DNA from: Haematococcus lacustris
Taxonomy: Eukaryota; Chlorophyta; Chlorophyceae; Chlamydomonadales; Haematococcaceae
DNA length: 64,000 nt
Direction of reading: 5' to 3'
Assembly (NCBI GenBank): GCA_030144725.1
Contig: JASKMD010000006.1
Location: 1-64,000, forward strand
Below, piece after piece: positions 10,751 to 24,000 of the stretch. Each line of letters starts with the position of its first letter. Position 1 is the stretch's first letter. The position numbers and the translations under genes were made by a program. The notes beneath the pieces are model-generated. The model saw nothing but the letters and a program-made list of their open reading frames with translations, had not been told where the DNA came from and searched no databases.

Positions 10751-13700
10751 GAGGGCGGGCGGGAGGGATCGGACTCAGGCGCCCCCAACATGGGGTTGGT
10801 AATATGCATGCAAGTACTCTCTAAATACTGCATCGTTTTCGATAGCGTTTGGCACATTGGTAGCTGCAAATCAATGCGCGTCATCTGACCATCAGCGCAC
10901 GACATTGGAGTCTTTGCTCGCGTACTGCCACATGTGCCCGCGAACAAACCACAGCGGCGAGACGGGTATCCTTGGCACGGTGAGCCGCATCGCTGTGGCC
11001 CCATCTACCTAGCGTAGTGAGCAGGTTGTGCACAAATGGAATGTCCGGCCGACACCCAACGCGATGTCTGCCGGGCGTGCAGGGCACCTTGACGGGGTGT
11101 TTGGAACATATTGTTATACTCGCTCTCGCCGGATACACCCTTCGGGTCGGCGCACACTAAGGTATCAACGGCTTACACACCCCCTCCTCCACTGTGTCCT
11201 CCCCTGTGTTTCACCCGCTGCACCCATAGGAAAATGGCTATAAAATGTTTGTTCTTGACTCACTGGTGCATCTCTTGAAACAAATTGCACATCAAACAAC
11301 CCAGGCCTCTATCAGTTTGACATCTACAAAGTGACATCATGTTCTCCAAGTAGAATCAGGGCCACGGGGCTGTGGGGTGGCAGTTGAGCTATGAAACGTT
11401 GCACGCAGGTGGATGGGATGTAGGGGAGTGTAAGTCTCAGAGGAGCCGAGTCCAAACTCGGTCATGGTGTGGAGCTGTGTGACTGACTGCATGGCCCTGA
11501 CCCCGAAATCGGCTACGGGAGTTGACGGTCACAGACCAAAGTGTGCTTTTGACATATCTGAGTATGAGCGTGTGTAACAATGTCTAAAAAGAGCGTAACC
11601 TAGTAAGTAGCATGCTGTAAGTCCCAATGGTCGAGCTGTGGCATTGCCCTCTAGGTAAGGGGGGGAGGTGGGCTCATTGCCACATCGCCGCAACCGCTTT
11701 CCGATCCGACTGCTGCTGCCGACGCGCATGCGCATGTAGAGCAGCCTAAGCGACGAAGGCGGTCGCAGCGATGACGGCATGCCCCGCAACGGCCCAAATT
11801 TGAATCACTAACTTTGATGCTTTGTTGTGCACGGCCTACTCGGTGTATGTTTATTCTGGATGGGTGAAAGGTAGCTGGCTGGGTTGGCTACATACTGAGC
11901 CAGCTAGCATTAAATTTGGCGCAGCGAGTGCAGAGTTACAGCCGTCCTACTACCAGGGGTCGGTTTACTGCCATTTTTTGAATGTTGGGGCCGCCTGAAT
12001 CGGACCCAACATGTCGAGCAAGGTAACGTAGCAATGGCCTACACACCTTGAGTGGCCTTACCGAGTGGCCAGGTAGTAGGTACTACTCACGAAGCGGTCA
12101 AGCAATGCAGCAGCCTTGTATACTTCCGAGCATGGGTGGAGGGGCGTCGTTACATCGGTTTGACGTGCCATGTGCATTGTTTTGACTGCGGCGACTGTCC
12201 CTGACTGTTTGCAGAGGCTACTGGGCCACGTCGGTCGCGGCGGTCGGTCGCGGCGAGGCCCGCATGAGCAAAACTGGCATGGATTTAAATGTCAAGATTT
12301 GAGCCGCCATAGCACTAAGCACAGTGCACAGTATTTAATGTTACAAGCTGCACCGCATAGCTGACAGAGTCCTCTACCCAGGTATGTGCGGAACATAAAT
12401 AGAAACCACGTGGCTGAAACGCGGCGTCGTTTTGATTACCAGAGGTCGGTTTCCTATCATTTCCTGTCATTTTTTGTTAGTTGGGGTCGCCTGACCCTGC
12501 CCCCTCGCACCCCCTCGCACCGCCCAGATCACAGACGTGTTGGCCATCGTCCCCCTCCCTTGTGCCACAGCTGACCCCTGACCTGCCCCCCCCTCCTGCT
12601 GCACCCCCCTGGCAGCAGCAGGCAGCTTGTGCTTGTGCCGCCCCTGACCTGCCCCCCCCTCCTGCTGCACCCCCCTGGCAGCAGCAGGCAACTGGTGCTG
12701 GTGCTGCCCCTGGGCTGCCCACCCCTCCAGCTGAGCAGCAGGGGGTCAGGGCGGAGCTGGACACAAGCTCGACACGCAAGCGGAGGGCGGGCGGGAGGGA
12801 TCGGACTCGGGCGCCCCCAACATGGGGTTGGTAATATGCATGCAAGTACTCTCTAAATACTGCATCGTTTTCGATAGCGTTTGGCACATTGGTAGCTGCA
12901 AATCAATGCGCGTCATCTGACCATCAGCGCACGACATTGGAGTCTTTGCTCGCGTACTGCCACATGTGCCCGCGAACAAACCACAGCGGCGAGACGGGTA
13001 TCCTTGGCACGGTGAGCCGCATCGCTGTGGCCCCATCTACCTAGCGTAGTGAGCAGGTTGTGCACAAATGGATTGTCCGGCCGACACCCAACGCGATGTC
13101 TGCCGGGCGTGCAGGGCACCTTGACGGGGTGTTTGGAACATATTGTTATACTCGCTCTCGCCGGATACACCCTTCGGGTCGGCGCACACTAAGGTATCAA
13201 CGGCTTACACACCCCCTCCTCCACTGTGTCCTCCCCTGTGTTTCACCCGCTGCACCCATAGGAAAATGGCTATAAAATGTTTGTTCTTGACTCACTGGTG
13301 CATCTCTTGAAACAAATTGCACATCAAACAACCCAGGCCTCTATCAGTTTGACATCTACAAAGTGACATCATGTTCTCCAAGTAGAATCAGGGCCACGGG
13401 GCTGTGGGGTGGCAGTTGAGCTATGAAACGTTGCACGCAGGTGGATGGGATGTAGGGGAGTGTAAGTCTCAGAGGAGCCGAGTCCAAACTCGGTCATGGT
13501 GTGGAGCTGTGTGACTGACTGCATGGCCCTGACCCCGAAATCGGCTACGGGAGTTGACGGTCACAGACCAAAGTGTGCTTTTGACATATCTGAGTATGAG
13601 CGTGTGTAACAATGTCTAAAAGGAGCGTAACCTAGTAAGTAGCATGCTGTAAGTCCCAATGGTCGAGCTGTGGCATTGCCCTCTAGGTAAGGGGGGGAGG

Positions 13701-15487
13701 TGGGCTCATTGCCACATCGCCGCAACCGCTTTCCGATCCGACTGCTGCTGCCGACGCGCATGCGCATGTAGAGCAGCCTAAGCGACGAAGGCGGTCGCAG
13801 CGATGACGGCATGCCCCGCAACGGCCCAAATTTGAATCACTAACTTTGATGCTTTGTTGTGCACGGCCTACTCGGTGTATGTTAATTCTGGATGGGTGAA
13901 AGGTAGCTGGCTGGGTTGGCTACATACTGAGCCAGCTAGCATTAAATTTGGCGCAGCGAGTGCAGAGTTACAGCCGTCCTACTACCAGGGGTCGGTTTAC
14001 TGCCATTTTTTGAATGTTGGGGCCGCCTGAATCGGACCCAACATGTCGAGCAAGGTAACGTAGCAATGGCCTACACACCTTGAGTGGCCTTACCGAGTGG
14101 CCAGGTAGTAGGTACTACTCACGAAGCGGTCAAGCAATGCAGCAGCCTTGTATACTTCCGAGCATGGGTGGAGGGGCGTCGTTACATCGGTTTGACGTGC
14201 CATGTGCATTGTTTTGACTGCGGCGACTGTCCTTGACTGTTTGCAGAGGCTACTGGGCCACGTCGGTCGCGGCGGTCGGTCGCGGCGAGGCCCGCATGAG
14301 CAAAACTGGCATGGATTTGAATGTCAAGATTTGAGCCGCCATAGCACTAAGCATAGTGCACAGTATTTAATGTTACAAGCTGCACCGCATAGCTAACAGA
14401 GTCCTCTACCCAGGTATGTGCGGAACATAAATAGAAACCAAGTGGCTGAAACGCGGCGTCGTTTTGATTATCAGAGGTCGGTTTCCTATCATTTCCTGTC
14501 ATTTTTTGTTAGTTGGGGTCGCCTGACCCTGCCCCCTCGCACCCCCTCGCACCGCCCAGATCACAGACGTGTTGGCCATCGTCCCCCTCCCTTGTGCCAC
14601 AGCTGACCCCTGACCTGCCCCCCCCTCTTGCTGCACCCCCCTGGCAGCAGCAGGCAGCTTGTGCTTGTGCCGCCCCTGACCTGCCCCCCCCTCCTGCTGC
14701 ACCCCCCTCGCAGCAGCAGGCAACTGGTGCTGGTGCTGCCCCTGGGCTGCCCACCCCTCCAGCTGAGCAGCAGGGGGTCAGGGCGGAGCTGGACACAAGC
14801 TCGACACGCAAGCGGAGGGCGGGCGGGAGGGATCGGACTCAGGCGCCCCCAACATGGGGTTGGTAATATGCATGCAAGTACTCTCTAAATACTGCATCGT
14901 TTTCGATAGCGTTTGGCACATTGGTAGCTGCAAATCAATGCGCGTCATCTGACCATCAGCGCACGACATTGGAGTCTTTGCTCGCGTACTGCCACATGTG
15001 CCCGCGAACAAACCACAGCGGCGAGACGGGTATCCTTGGCACGGTGAGCCGTATCGCTGTGGCCCCATCTACCTAGCGTAGTGAGCAGGTTGTGCACAAA
15101 TGGAATGTCCGGCCAACACCCAACGCGATGTCTGCCGGGCGTGCAGGGCACCTTGACGGGGTGTTTGGAACATATTGTTATACTCGCTCTCGCCGGATAC
15201 ACCCTTCGGGTCGGCGCACACTAAGGTATCAACGGCTTACACACCCCCTCCTCCACTGTGTCCTCCCCTGTGTTTCACCCGCTGCACCCATAGGAAAATG
15301 GCTATAAAATGTTTGTTCTTGACTCACTGGTGCATCTCTTGAAACAAATTGCACATCAAACAACCCAGGCCTCTATCAGTTTGACATCTACAAAGTGACA
15401 TCATGTTCTCCAAGTAGAATCAGGGCCACGGGGCTGTGGGGTGGCAGTTGAGCTATGAAACGTTGCACGCAGGTGGATGGGATGTAG

Positions 15488-18098
15488 TAGTAGTTGTTAC
15501 ACTAAGGAGGTAGGGCTCGGGTGGATACAAGCCAACCTCCAAAGGTAAAAGACTTAGGAGAGAACAGAGAGAAAGGGAAAAAGAAGGGGAACTACCTAGG
15601 AGAGAAAGAACTCAGAGAAGGAAGGGGAAGGGAGCTAAAGGGAGCGTGTGAGAGACCTCGAGAAGCGGAGAAGTCAGAGAAGCGGAGGAGCAAGGGGCGC
15701 AAAAGGTTGGAGGGCTGGTAAGGACGCAAAAGCTAGGAGGGCTAGGAAGGAGAGGGGAGTGAAACACGTTAAGGGTCAGAGGGACTAGGAGGAGTAACCG
15801 GGAAAGTGACACTAAGGGATCCGTCTTGAGTAGAGATGAAGGGATGGGGATGGGGGAGGTTCCAGCCAGGAGGGTTGGGATGGGCTAGGGTGAAGTCTTG
15901 TAGGTGTAGCCAAAAGGTAGAGATAGCAAGCTGGCTGGCTGCAGAAATGGGGGAAAGGGTGGTAGGAGCGGTCGCTTGAGTGGTGGGGTGATGGGTGAGA
16001 GCCCAAAGACGGCGACGGCCAAAGTCCATCGCATCAAGGGCAGCCATGCAAACCAGGCTCCAGAGGGAAGGAGGGAAGGTAGGGGTGGGGGGGATGAGGC
16101 ACCAAAGGGAGGATTGGTGAACTTGGGTGCCGAGGCTGAGGGAGAGCTGTTGTCTAATGGTAACGGCGATGGGGCAACTCCAGAAGCTGTGTTGGCGGCT
16201 GTGACGGGGATGGTGAGAGGGGTCGCAAGGGCAAGACCAGGGGGTGATGCGGCTCCCAGGGATGGCATTGATGCTCAAGCGCCAAAGGGTCTCTTTAAGG
16301 AGGTTGGAGCAAGGAATCTTCCAGGCTTTGTTAAGGTTGGCAGTGAAAGCTTGAAGGGCTAGCGCTCGAGAGGTAGGTGGGTGAGGTGTGGATAGAGCTT
16401 GGTTGATGTAAGAGATGTGGGCCTGCTTGCGGGCAGAGGTGATGTGGGGAGTGAGCATGGAGGTGAAGACCCTCACAGGGGTCCCAATGAGGGTGGGGAA
16501 GACCCGAGGGGCAGAGGTGGTGGGTGAGGACCAAGAGAGGGAGGTAAGGTGTTGGAGGGGGACTGGTGTAACTGAGAGGGGTTGGCTGGGAGAGGTAGCG
16601 GGAAGGGATAAAGGGCCGAGGGCTTGGAGGGCTTGGCACATGAGGGTAATGATGCCTTGGGGGAGTAGGTGGGGTTGGTGGAGTGCAGGGAGGCCTATGA
16701 TGCCTCGAGAAATGTCAGGAACGGTGGCTTGGGTAGAGAGAAGTAGGGTATGAGCAGGGTGGAGAGAGGGACAGGCGTGGGTGAGGAGGGTGGCTGCTAG
16801 GGGGATCCATGAAGGGGATGATTGAGAGGGGGTTGGGGGGGTTGGTGAAGGGGGGAGGGTGTTGGGGTTGGTATGAGAAGGCTGGGTAGGGTGGGAGGGG
16901 CTGTCTCGGGAGGGGCTAGGTGGTAGGCTGGAGGAGAGAAGGGGGGTGAAAAAACGGGAGAAGAGGGAGTGAAGGGTGTGGTAGAGATTGGAGAGGAAGG
17001 TACGGATAAAAGAGAGGAAGGGGCGGGTAGGTGTAGGGCGGGTAAAGGGTGGGGGGTGAAGGGTGGGATTGACTGGTGGGGGGGACGGGGACGGGGACGG
17101 GGACGGGGAGGGAAGGGTGGAGTAGGCGTGGTCATTGATGAGGTGGTGTAGAAGCCGTGTAGCCATGGCGGCGTGCCGAGCCTGGATATGTTCTCTTAGA
17201 GGTAGGAGGCCAAAACCTCCGTCAGCAGGACGGCCTATGGCAAGGGGGTAAGGGAGGTTCTTGACCACAAGGTGGTAGAGGGTATGGGTGAAGGTAGGGA
17301 GAGTAGGTGGTAGGCCCGAGAATTCGGCGTGGTAGAGGAAGGTGCTAAGGGCATAGGTGGAGGAGGCGATGCCCTTGCCCATGGTAGAGAGGGGGAGGCC
17401 GTTGAGACGGTGGAGGTGTTTGGTGGCTTGCCTCAGGCGCTCCTCCCAGGCTGAGGAGGTAGCTGGGTCGGGGTGAGGGGAGAGGGTGTTTGGAGGTCTA
17501 AGAGAGGCTCGGGTGGCTCTGGTGTGGCGAGGGGTGGGGGAGGAGAGGGTAGGGTTGGCCTGTTGGATGCCAAGGGAAGTGGCGGAGTGATGGACAGGGA
17601 TGCCAGCCAGATGGGTGGGGGGAGAGGGGAGGGGGACGCCAATGAGGACAGCAGAGGATTTGTCTGTATTTACCCGTTGCCCCGAAGCGTCTCCAAAGGT
17701 AGTGAGAGCAAGGGAGAGGGTGGAGAGGGCAGGGTCTGTGAGGTCGCCTTGGTGAATCTGGGTATCGTCAGCGAAGAAAGTGCAGACGAGCCGAGAGCCT
17801 CCGATCCGCACGCCTAGCTGTGGGTGGGAGATGAGCCAGGAGGCGAACCCTTGAGCCACAAAGAGGTAAAGGAGGGGTGAGAGGGGGCAGCCTTGTCGGA
17901 CGCCCGCGGACCAGGTGAAAAGGGGTGAGTCTGTGCCGTTGACGTGGGTAACAGCCTGGGTGTTGTGAAGGAGGATCCGAGCCCAATTAACCATCCCGTC
18001 CGAGGCTCCCAAGGTGTGCATGAGGGTGTAAAGGAAGTGGCGGTCTACGGTGTCAAAGGCCTTGGCTATGTCGAGGTAGATGTAGGCAGATGTTGGCC
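15488..18098 (-). mobile_element. 5'-truncated LINE (non-LTR retrotransposon) inserted in macrosatellite unit 5
   Basis: About 2.6 kb of foreign sequence interrupts a satellite unit. It is flanked by the direct repeat GGATGTAG (15480-15487 and 18099-18106), an 8-bp target duplication. The reverse transcriptase frame on the minus strand begins abruptly at the 18098 side, which is typical 5' truncation by target-primed reverse transcription. The 3' end at 15488 shows no poly(A); it ends in GTGTAACAACTACTA (minus strand). Confidence 0.9.
15769..18096 (-). CDS. LINE ORF2-type reverse transcriptase, 5'-truncated
   Basis: About 775 codons remain. Reverse transcriptase palm motifs are visible at the start: motif A (YIYLDIAKAFDTVDR), motif B (GVRQGCPLSPLLY) and the catalytic FADD of motif C. 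The finger region and any endonuclease are missing. A long Pro/Ser-rich middle follows, then a C-terminal stretch with CPCDPSHHPRHSRQHSFWSCP. That resembles the zinc-binding C-terminal region of L1-type plant LINEs. The 14 codons before 18096 that give an ATG at 18138 are satellite sequence, so the ATG is accidental. The protein made here could not be complete. Confidence 0.88.
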   Translation of the reverse strand, partial: PTSAYIYLDIAKAFDTVDRHFLYTLMHTLGASDGMVNWARILLHNTQAVTHVNGTDSPLFTWSAGVRQGCPLSPLLYLFVAQGFASWLISHPQLGVRIGGSRLVCTFFADDTQIHQGDLTDPALSTLSLALTTFGDASGQRVNTDKSSAVLIGVPLPSPPTHLAGIPVHHSATSLGIQQANPTLSSPTPRHTRATRASLRPPNTLSPHPDPATSSAWEERLRQATKHLHRLNGLPLSTMGKGIASSTYALSTFLYHAEFSGLPPTLPTFTHTLYHLVVKNLPYPLAIGRPADGGFGLLPLREHIQARHAAMATRLLHHLINDHAYSTLPSPSPSPSPSPPPVNPTLHPPPFTRPTPTRPFLSFIRTFLSNLYHTLHSLFSRFFTPLLSSSLPPSPSRDSPSHPTQPSHTNPNTLPPSPTPPTPSQSSPSWIPLAATLLTHACPSLHPAHTLLLSTQATVPDISRGIIGLPALHQPHLLPQGIITLMCQALQALGPLSLPATSPSQPLSVTPVPLQHLTSLSWSSPTTSAPRVFPTLIGTPVRVFTSMLTPHITSARKQAHISYINQALSTPHPPTSRALALQAFTANLNKAWKIPCSNLLKETLWRLSINAIPGSRITPWSCPCDPSHHPRHSRQHSFWSCPIAVTIRQQLSLSLGTQVHQSSLWCLIPPTPTFPPSLWSLVCMAALDAMDFGRRRLWALTHHPTTQATAPTTLSPISAASQLAISTFWLHLQDFTLAHPNPPGWNLPHPHPFISTQDGSLSVTFPVTPPSPSDP

Positions 18099-21000
18099 GG
18101 ATGTAGGGGAGTGTAAGTCTCAGAGGAGCCGAGTCCAAACTCGGTCATGGTGTGGAGCTGTGTGACTGACTGCATGGCCCTGACCCCGAAATCGGCTACG
18201 GGAGTTGACGGTCACAGACCAAAGTGTGCTTTTGACATATCTGAGTATGAGCGTGTGTAACAATGTCTAAAAGGAGCGTAACCTAGTAATTAGGATGCTG
18301 TAAGTCCCAATGGTCGAGCTGTGGCATTGCCCTCTAGGTAAGGGGGGGAGGTGGGCTCATTGCCACATCGCCGCAACCGCTTTCCGATCCGACTGCTGCT
18401 GCCGACGCGCATGCGCATGTAGAGCAGCCTAAGCGACGAAGGCGGTCGCAGCGATGACGGCATGCCCCGCAACGGCCCAAATTTGAATCACTAACTTTGA
18501 TGCTTTGTTGTGCACGGCCTACTCGGTGTATATTTATTCTGGATGGGTGAAAGGTAGCTGGCTGGGTTGGCTACATACTGAGCCAGCTAGCATTACATTT
18601 GGCGCAGCGAGTGCAGAGTTACAGCCGTCCTACTACCAGGGGTCGGTTTACTGCCATTTTTTGAATGTTGGGGCCGCCTGAATCGGACCCAACATGTCGA
18701 GCAAGGTAACGTAGCAATGGCCTACACACCTTGAGTGGCCTTACCGAGTGGCCAGGTAGTAGGTACTACTCACGAAGCGGTCAAGCAATGCAGCAGCCTT
18801 GTATACTTCCGAGCATGGGTGGAGGGGCGTCGTTACATCGGTTTGACGTGCCATGTGCATTGTTTTGACTGCGGCGACTGTCCCTGACTGTTTGCAGAGG
18901 CTACTGGGCCACGTCGGTCGCGGCGGTCGGTCGCGGCGAGGCCCGCATGAGCAAAACTGGCATGGATTTGAATGTCAAGATTTGAGCCGCCATAGCACTA
19001 AGCACAGTGCACAGTATTTAATGTTACAAGCTGCACCGCATAGCTGACAGAGTCCTCTACCCAGGTATGTGCGGAACATAAATAGAAACCACGTGGCTGA
19101 AACGCGGCGTCGTTTTGATTACCAGAGGTCGGTTTCCTATCATTTCCTGTCATTTTTTGTTAGTTGGGGTCGCCTGACCCTGCCCCCTCGCACCCCCTCG
19201 CACCGCCCAGATCACAGACGTGTTGGCCGTCGTCCCCCTCCCTTGTGCCACAGCTGACCCCTGACCTGCCCCCCCCTCCTGCTGCACCCCCCTCGCAGCA
19301 GCAGGCAACTGGTGCTGGTGCTGCCCCTGGGCTGCCCACCCCTCCAGCTGAGCAGCAGGGGGTCAGGGCGGAGCTGGACACAAGCTCGACACGCAAGCGG
19401 AGGGCGGGCGGGAGGGATCGGACTCAGGCGCCCCCAACATGGGGTTGGTAATATGCATGCAAGTACTCTCTAAATACTGCATCGTTTTCGATAGCGTTTG
19501 GCACATTGGTAGCTGCAAATCAATGCGCGTCATCTGACCATCAGCGCACGACATTGGAGTCTTTGCTCGCGTACTGCCACATGTGCCCGCGAACAAACCA
19601 CAGCGGCGAGACGAGTATCCTTGGCACGGTGAGCCGCATCGCTGTGGCCCCATCTACCTAGCGTAGTGAGCAGGTTGTGCACAAATGGAATGTCCGGCCG
19701 ACACCCAACGCGATGTCTGCCGGGCGTGCAGGGCACCTTGACGGGGTGTTTGGAACATATTGTTATACTCGCTCTCGCCGGATACACCCTTCGGGTCGGC
19801 GCACACTGAGGTATCAACGGCTTACACACCCCCTCCTCCACTGTGTCCTCCCCTGTGTTTCACCCGCTGCACCCATAGGAAAATGGCTATAAAACGTTTG
19901 TTCTTGACTCACTGGTGCATCTCTTGAAACAAATTGCACATCAAACAACCCAGGCCTCTATCAGTTTGACATCTACAAAGTGACATCATGTTCTCCAAGT
20001 AGAATCAGGGCCACGGGGCTGTGGGGTGGCAGTTGAGCTATGAAATGTTGCACGCAGGTGGATGGGATGTAGGGGAGTGTAAGTCTCAGAGGAGCCGAGT
20101 CCAAACTCGGTCATGGTGTGGAGCTGTGTGACTGACTGCATGGCCCTGACCCCGAAATCGGCTACGGGAGTTGACGGTCACAGACCAAAGTGTGCTTTTG
20201 ACATATCTGAGTATGAGCGTGTGTAACAATGTCTAAAAGGAGCGTAACCTAGTAAGTAGCATGCTGTAAGTCCCAATGGTCGAGCTGTGGCATTGCCCTC
20301 TAGTTAAGGGGGGGAGGTGGGCTCATTGCCACATCGCCGCAACCGCTTTCCGATCCGACTGCTGCTGCCGACGCGCATGCGCATGTAGAGCAGCCTAAGC
20401 GACGAAGGCGGTCGCAGCGATGATGGCATGCCCCGCAACGGCCCAAATTTGAATCACTAACTTTGATGCTTTGTTGTGCACGGCCTACTCGGTGTATGTT
20501 TATTCTGGATGGGTGAAAGGTAGCTGGCTGGGTTGGCTACATACTGAGCCAGCTAGCATTAAATTTGGCGCAGCGAGTGCAGAGTTACAGCCGTCCTACT
20601 ACCAGGGGTCGGTTTACTGCCATTTTTTGAATGTTGGGGCCGCCTGAATCGGACCCAACATGTCGAGCAAGGTAACGTAGCAATGGCCTACACACCTTGA
20701 GTGGCCTTACCGAGTGGCCAGGTAGTAGGTACTACTCACGAAGCGGTCAAGCAATGCAGCAGCCTTGTATACTTCCGAGCATGGGTGGAGGGGCGTCGTT
20801 ACATCGGTTTGACGTGCCATGTGCATTGTTTTGACTGCGGCGACTGTCCCTGACTGTTTGCAGAGGCTACTGGGCCACGTCGGTCGCGGCGGTCGGTCGC
20901 GGCGAGGCCCGCATGAGCAAAACTGGCATGGATTTGAATGTCAAGATTTGAGCCGCCATAGCACTAAGCATAGTGCACAGTATTTAATGTTACAAGCTGC

Positions 21001-24000
21001 ACCGCATAGCTGACAGAGTCCTCTACCCAGGTATGTGCGGAACATAAATAGAAACCACGTGGCTGAAACGCGGCGTCGTTTTGATTACCAGAGGTCGGTT
21101 TCCTATCATTTCCTGTCATTTTTTGTTAGTTGGGGTCGCCTGACCCTGCCCCCTCGCACCCCCTCGCACCGCCCAGATCACAGACGTGTTGGCCATCGTC
21201 CCCCTCCCTTGTGCCACAGCTGACCCCTGACCTGCCCCCCCCTCCTGCTGCACCCCCCTGGCAGCAGCAGGCAGCTTGTGCTTGTGCCGCCCCTGACCTG
21301 CCCCCCCCTCCTGCTGCACCCCCCTGGCAGCAGCAGGCAACTGGTGCTGGTGCTGCCCCTGGGCTGCCCACCCCTCCAGCTGAGCAGCAGGGGGTCAGGG
21401 CGGAGCTGGACACAAGCTCGACACGCAAGCGGAGGGCGGGCGGGAGGGATCGGACTCAGGCGCCCCCAACATGGGGTTGGTAATATGCATGCAAGTACTC
21501 TCTAAATACTGCATCGTTTTCGATAGCGTTTGGCACATTGGTAGCTGCAAATCAATGCGCGTCATCTGACCATCAGCGCACGACATTGGAGTCTTTGCTC
21601 GCGTACTGCCACATGTGCCCGCGAACAAACCACAGCGGCGAGACGAGTATCCTTGGCACGGTGAGCCGCATCGCTGTGGCCCCATCTACCTAGCGTAGTG
21701 AGCAGGTTGTGCACAAATGGAATGTCCGGCCGACACCCAACGCGATGTCTGCCGGGCGTGCAGGGCACCTTGACGGGGTGTTTGGAACATATTGTTATAC
21801 TCGCTCTCGCCGGATACACCCTTCGGGTCGGCGCACACTAAGGTATCAACGGCTTACACACCCCCTCCTCCACTGTGTCCTCCCCTGTGTTTCACCCGCT
21901 GCACCCATAGGAAAATGGCTATAAAATGTTTGTTCTTGACTCACTGGTGCATCTCTTGAAACAAATTGCACATCAAACAACCCAGGCCTCTATCAGTTTG
22001 ACATCTACAAAGTGACATCATGTTCTCCAAGTAGAATCAGGGCCACGGGGCTGTGGGGTGGCAGTTGAGCTATGAAATGTTGCACGCAGGTGGATGGGAT
22101 GTAGGGGAGTGTAAGTCTCAGAGGAGCCGAGTCCAAACTCGGTCATGGTGTGGAGCTGTGTGACTGACTGCATGGCCCTGACCCCGAAAACGGCTACGGG
22201 AGTTGACGGTCACAGACCAAAGTGTGCTTTTGACATATCTGAGTATGAGCGTGTGTAACAATGTCTAAAAGGAGCGTAACCTAGTAAGTAGCATGCTGTA
22301 AGTCCCAATGGTCAAGCTGTGGCATTGCCCTCTAGTTAAGGGGGGGAGGTGGGCTCATTGCCACATCGCCGCAACCGCTTTCCGATCCGACTGCTGCTGC
22401 CGACGCGCATGCGCATGTAGAGCAGCCTAAGCGACGAAGGCGGTCGCAGCGATGATGGCATGCCCCGCAACGGCCCAAATTTGAATCACTAACTTTGATG
22501 CTTTGTTGTGCACGGCCTACTCGGTGTATGTTTATTCTGGATGGGTGAAAGGTAGCTGGCTGGGTTGGCTACATACTGAGCCAGCTAGCATTAAATTTGG
22601 CGCAGCGAGTGCAGAGTTACAGCCGTCCTACTACCAGGGGTCGGTTTACTGCCATTTTTTGAATGTTGGGGCCGCCTGAATCGGACCCAACATGTCGAGC
22701 AAGGTAACGTAGCAATGGCCTACACACCTTGAGTGGCCTTACCGAGTGGCCAGGTAGTAGGTACTACTCACGAAGCGGTCAAGCAATGCAGCAGCCTTGT
22801 ATACTTCCGAGCATGGGTGGAGGGGCGTCGTTACATCGGTTTGACGTGCCATGTGCATTGTTTTGACTGCGGCGACTGTCCTTGACTGTTTGCAGAGGCT
22901 ACTGGGCCACGTCGGTCGCGGCGGTCGGTCGCGGCGAGGCCCGCATGAGCAAAACTGGCATGGATTTGAATGTCAAGATTTGAGCCGCCATAGCACTAAG
23001 CACAGTGCACAGTATTTAATGTTACAAGCTGCACCGCATAGCTGACAGAGTCCTCTACCCAGGTATGTGCGGAACATAAACAGAAACCACGTGGCTGAAA
23101 CGCGGCGTCGATTTGATTATCAGAGGTCGGTTTCCTATCATTTCCTGTCATTTTTTGTTAGTTGGGGTCGCCTGACCCTGCCCCCTCGCACCCCCTCGCA
23201 CCGCCCAGATCACAGACGTGTTGGCCATCGTCCCCCTCCCTTGTGCCACAGCTGACCCCTGACCTGCCCCCCCCTCCTGCTGCACCCCCCTGGCAGCAGC
23301 AGGCAGCTTGTGCTTGTGCCGCCCCTGACCTGCCCCCCCCTCCTGCTGCACCCCCCTGGCAGCAGCAGGCAGCTGGTGCTGGTGCTGCCCCTGGGCTGCC
23401 CACCCCTCCAGCTGAGCAGCAGGGGGTCAGGGCGGAGCTGGACACAAGCTCGACACGCAAGCGGAGGGCGGGCGGGAGGGATCGGACTCAGGCGCCCCCA
23501 ACATGGGGTTGGTAATATGCATGCAAGTACTCTCTAAATACTGCATCGTTTTCGATAGCGTTTGGCACATTGGTAGCTGCAAATCAATGCGCGTCATCTG
23601 ACCATCAGCGCACGACATTGGAGTCTTTGCTCGCGTACTGCCACATGTGCCCGCGAACAAACCACAGCGGCGAGACGGGTATCCTTGGCACGGTGAGCCG
23701 CATCGCTGTGGCCCCATCTACCTAGCGTAGTGAGCAGGTTGTGCACAAATGGAATGTCCGGCCAACACCCAACGCGATGTCTGCCGGGCGTGCAGGGCAC
23801 CTTGACGGGGTGTTTGGAACATATTGTTATACTCGCTCTCGCCGGATACACCCTTCGGGTCGGCGCACACTGAGGTATCAACGGCTTACACACCCCCTCC
23901 TCCACTGTGTCCTCCCCTGTGTTTCACCCGCTGCACCCATAGGAAAATGGCTATAAAATGTTTGTTCTTGACTCACTGGTGCATCTCTTGAAACAAATTG

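Noticed and set aside
18097..18138. ATG of the LINE frame at 18138
   Set aside because: These codons are satellite sequence; the LINE begins at 18098, so the start is accidental.
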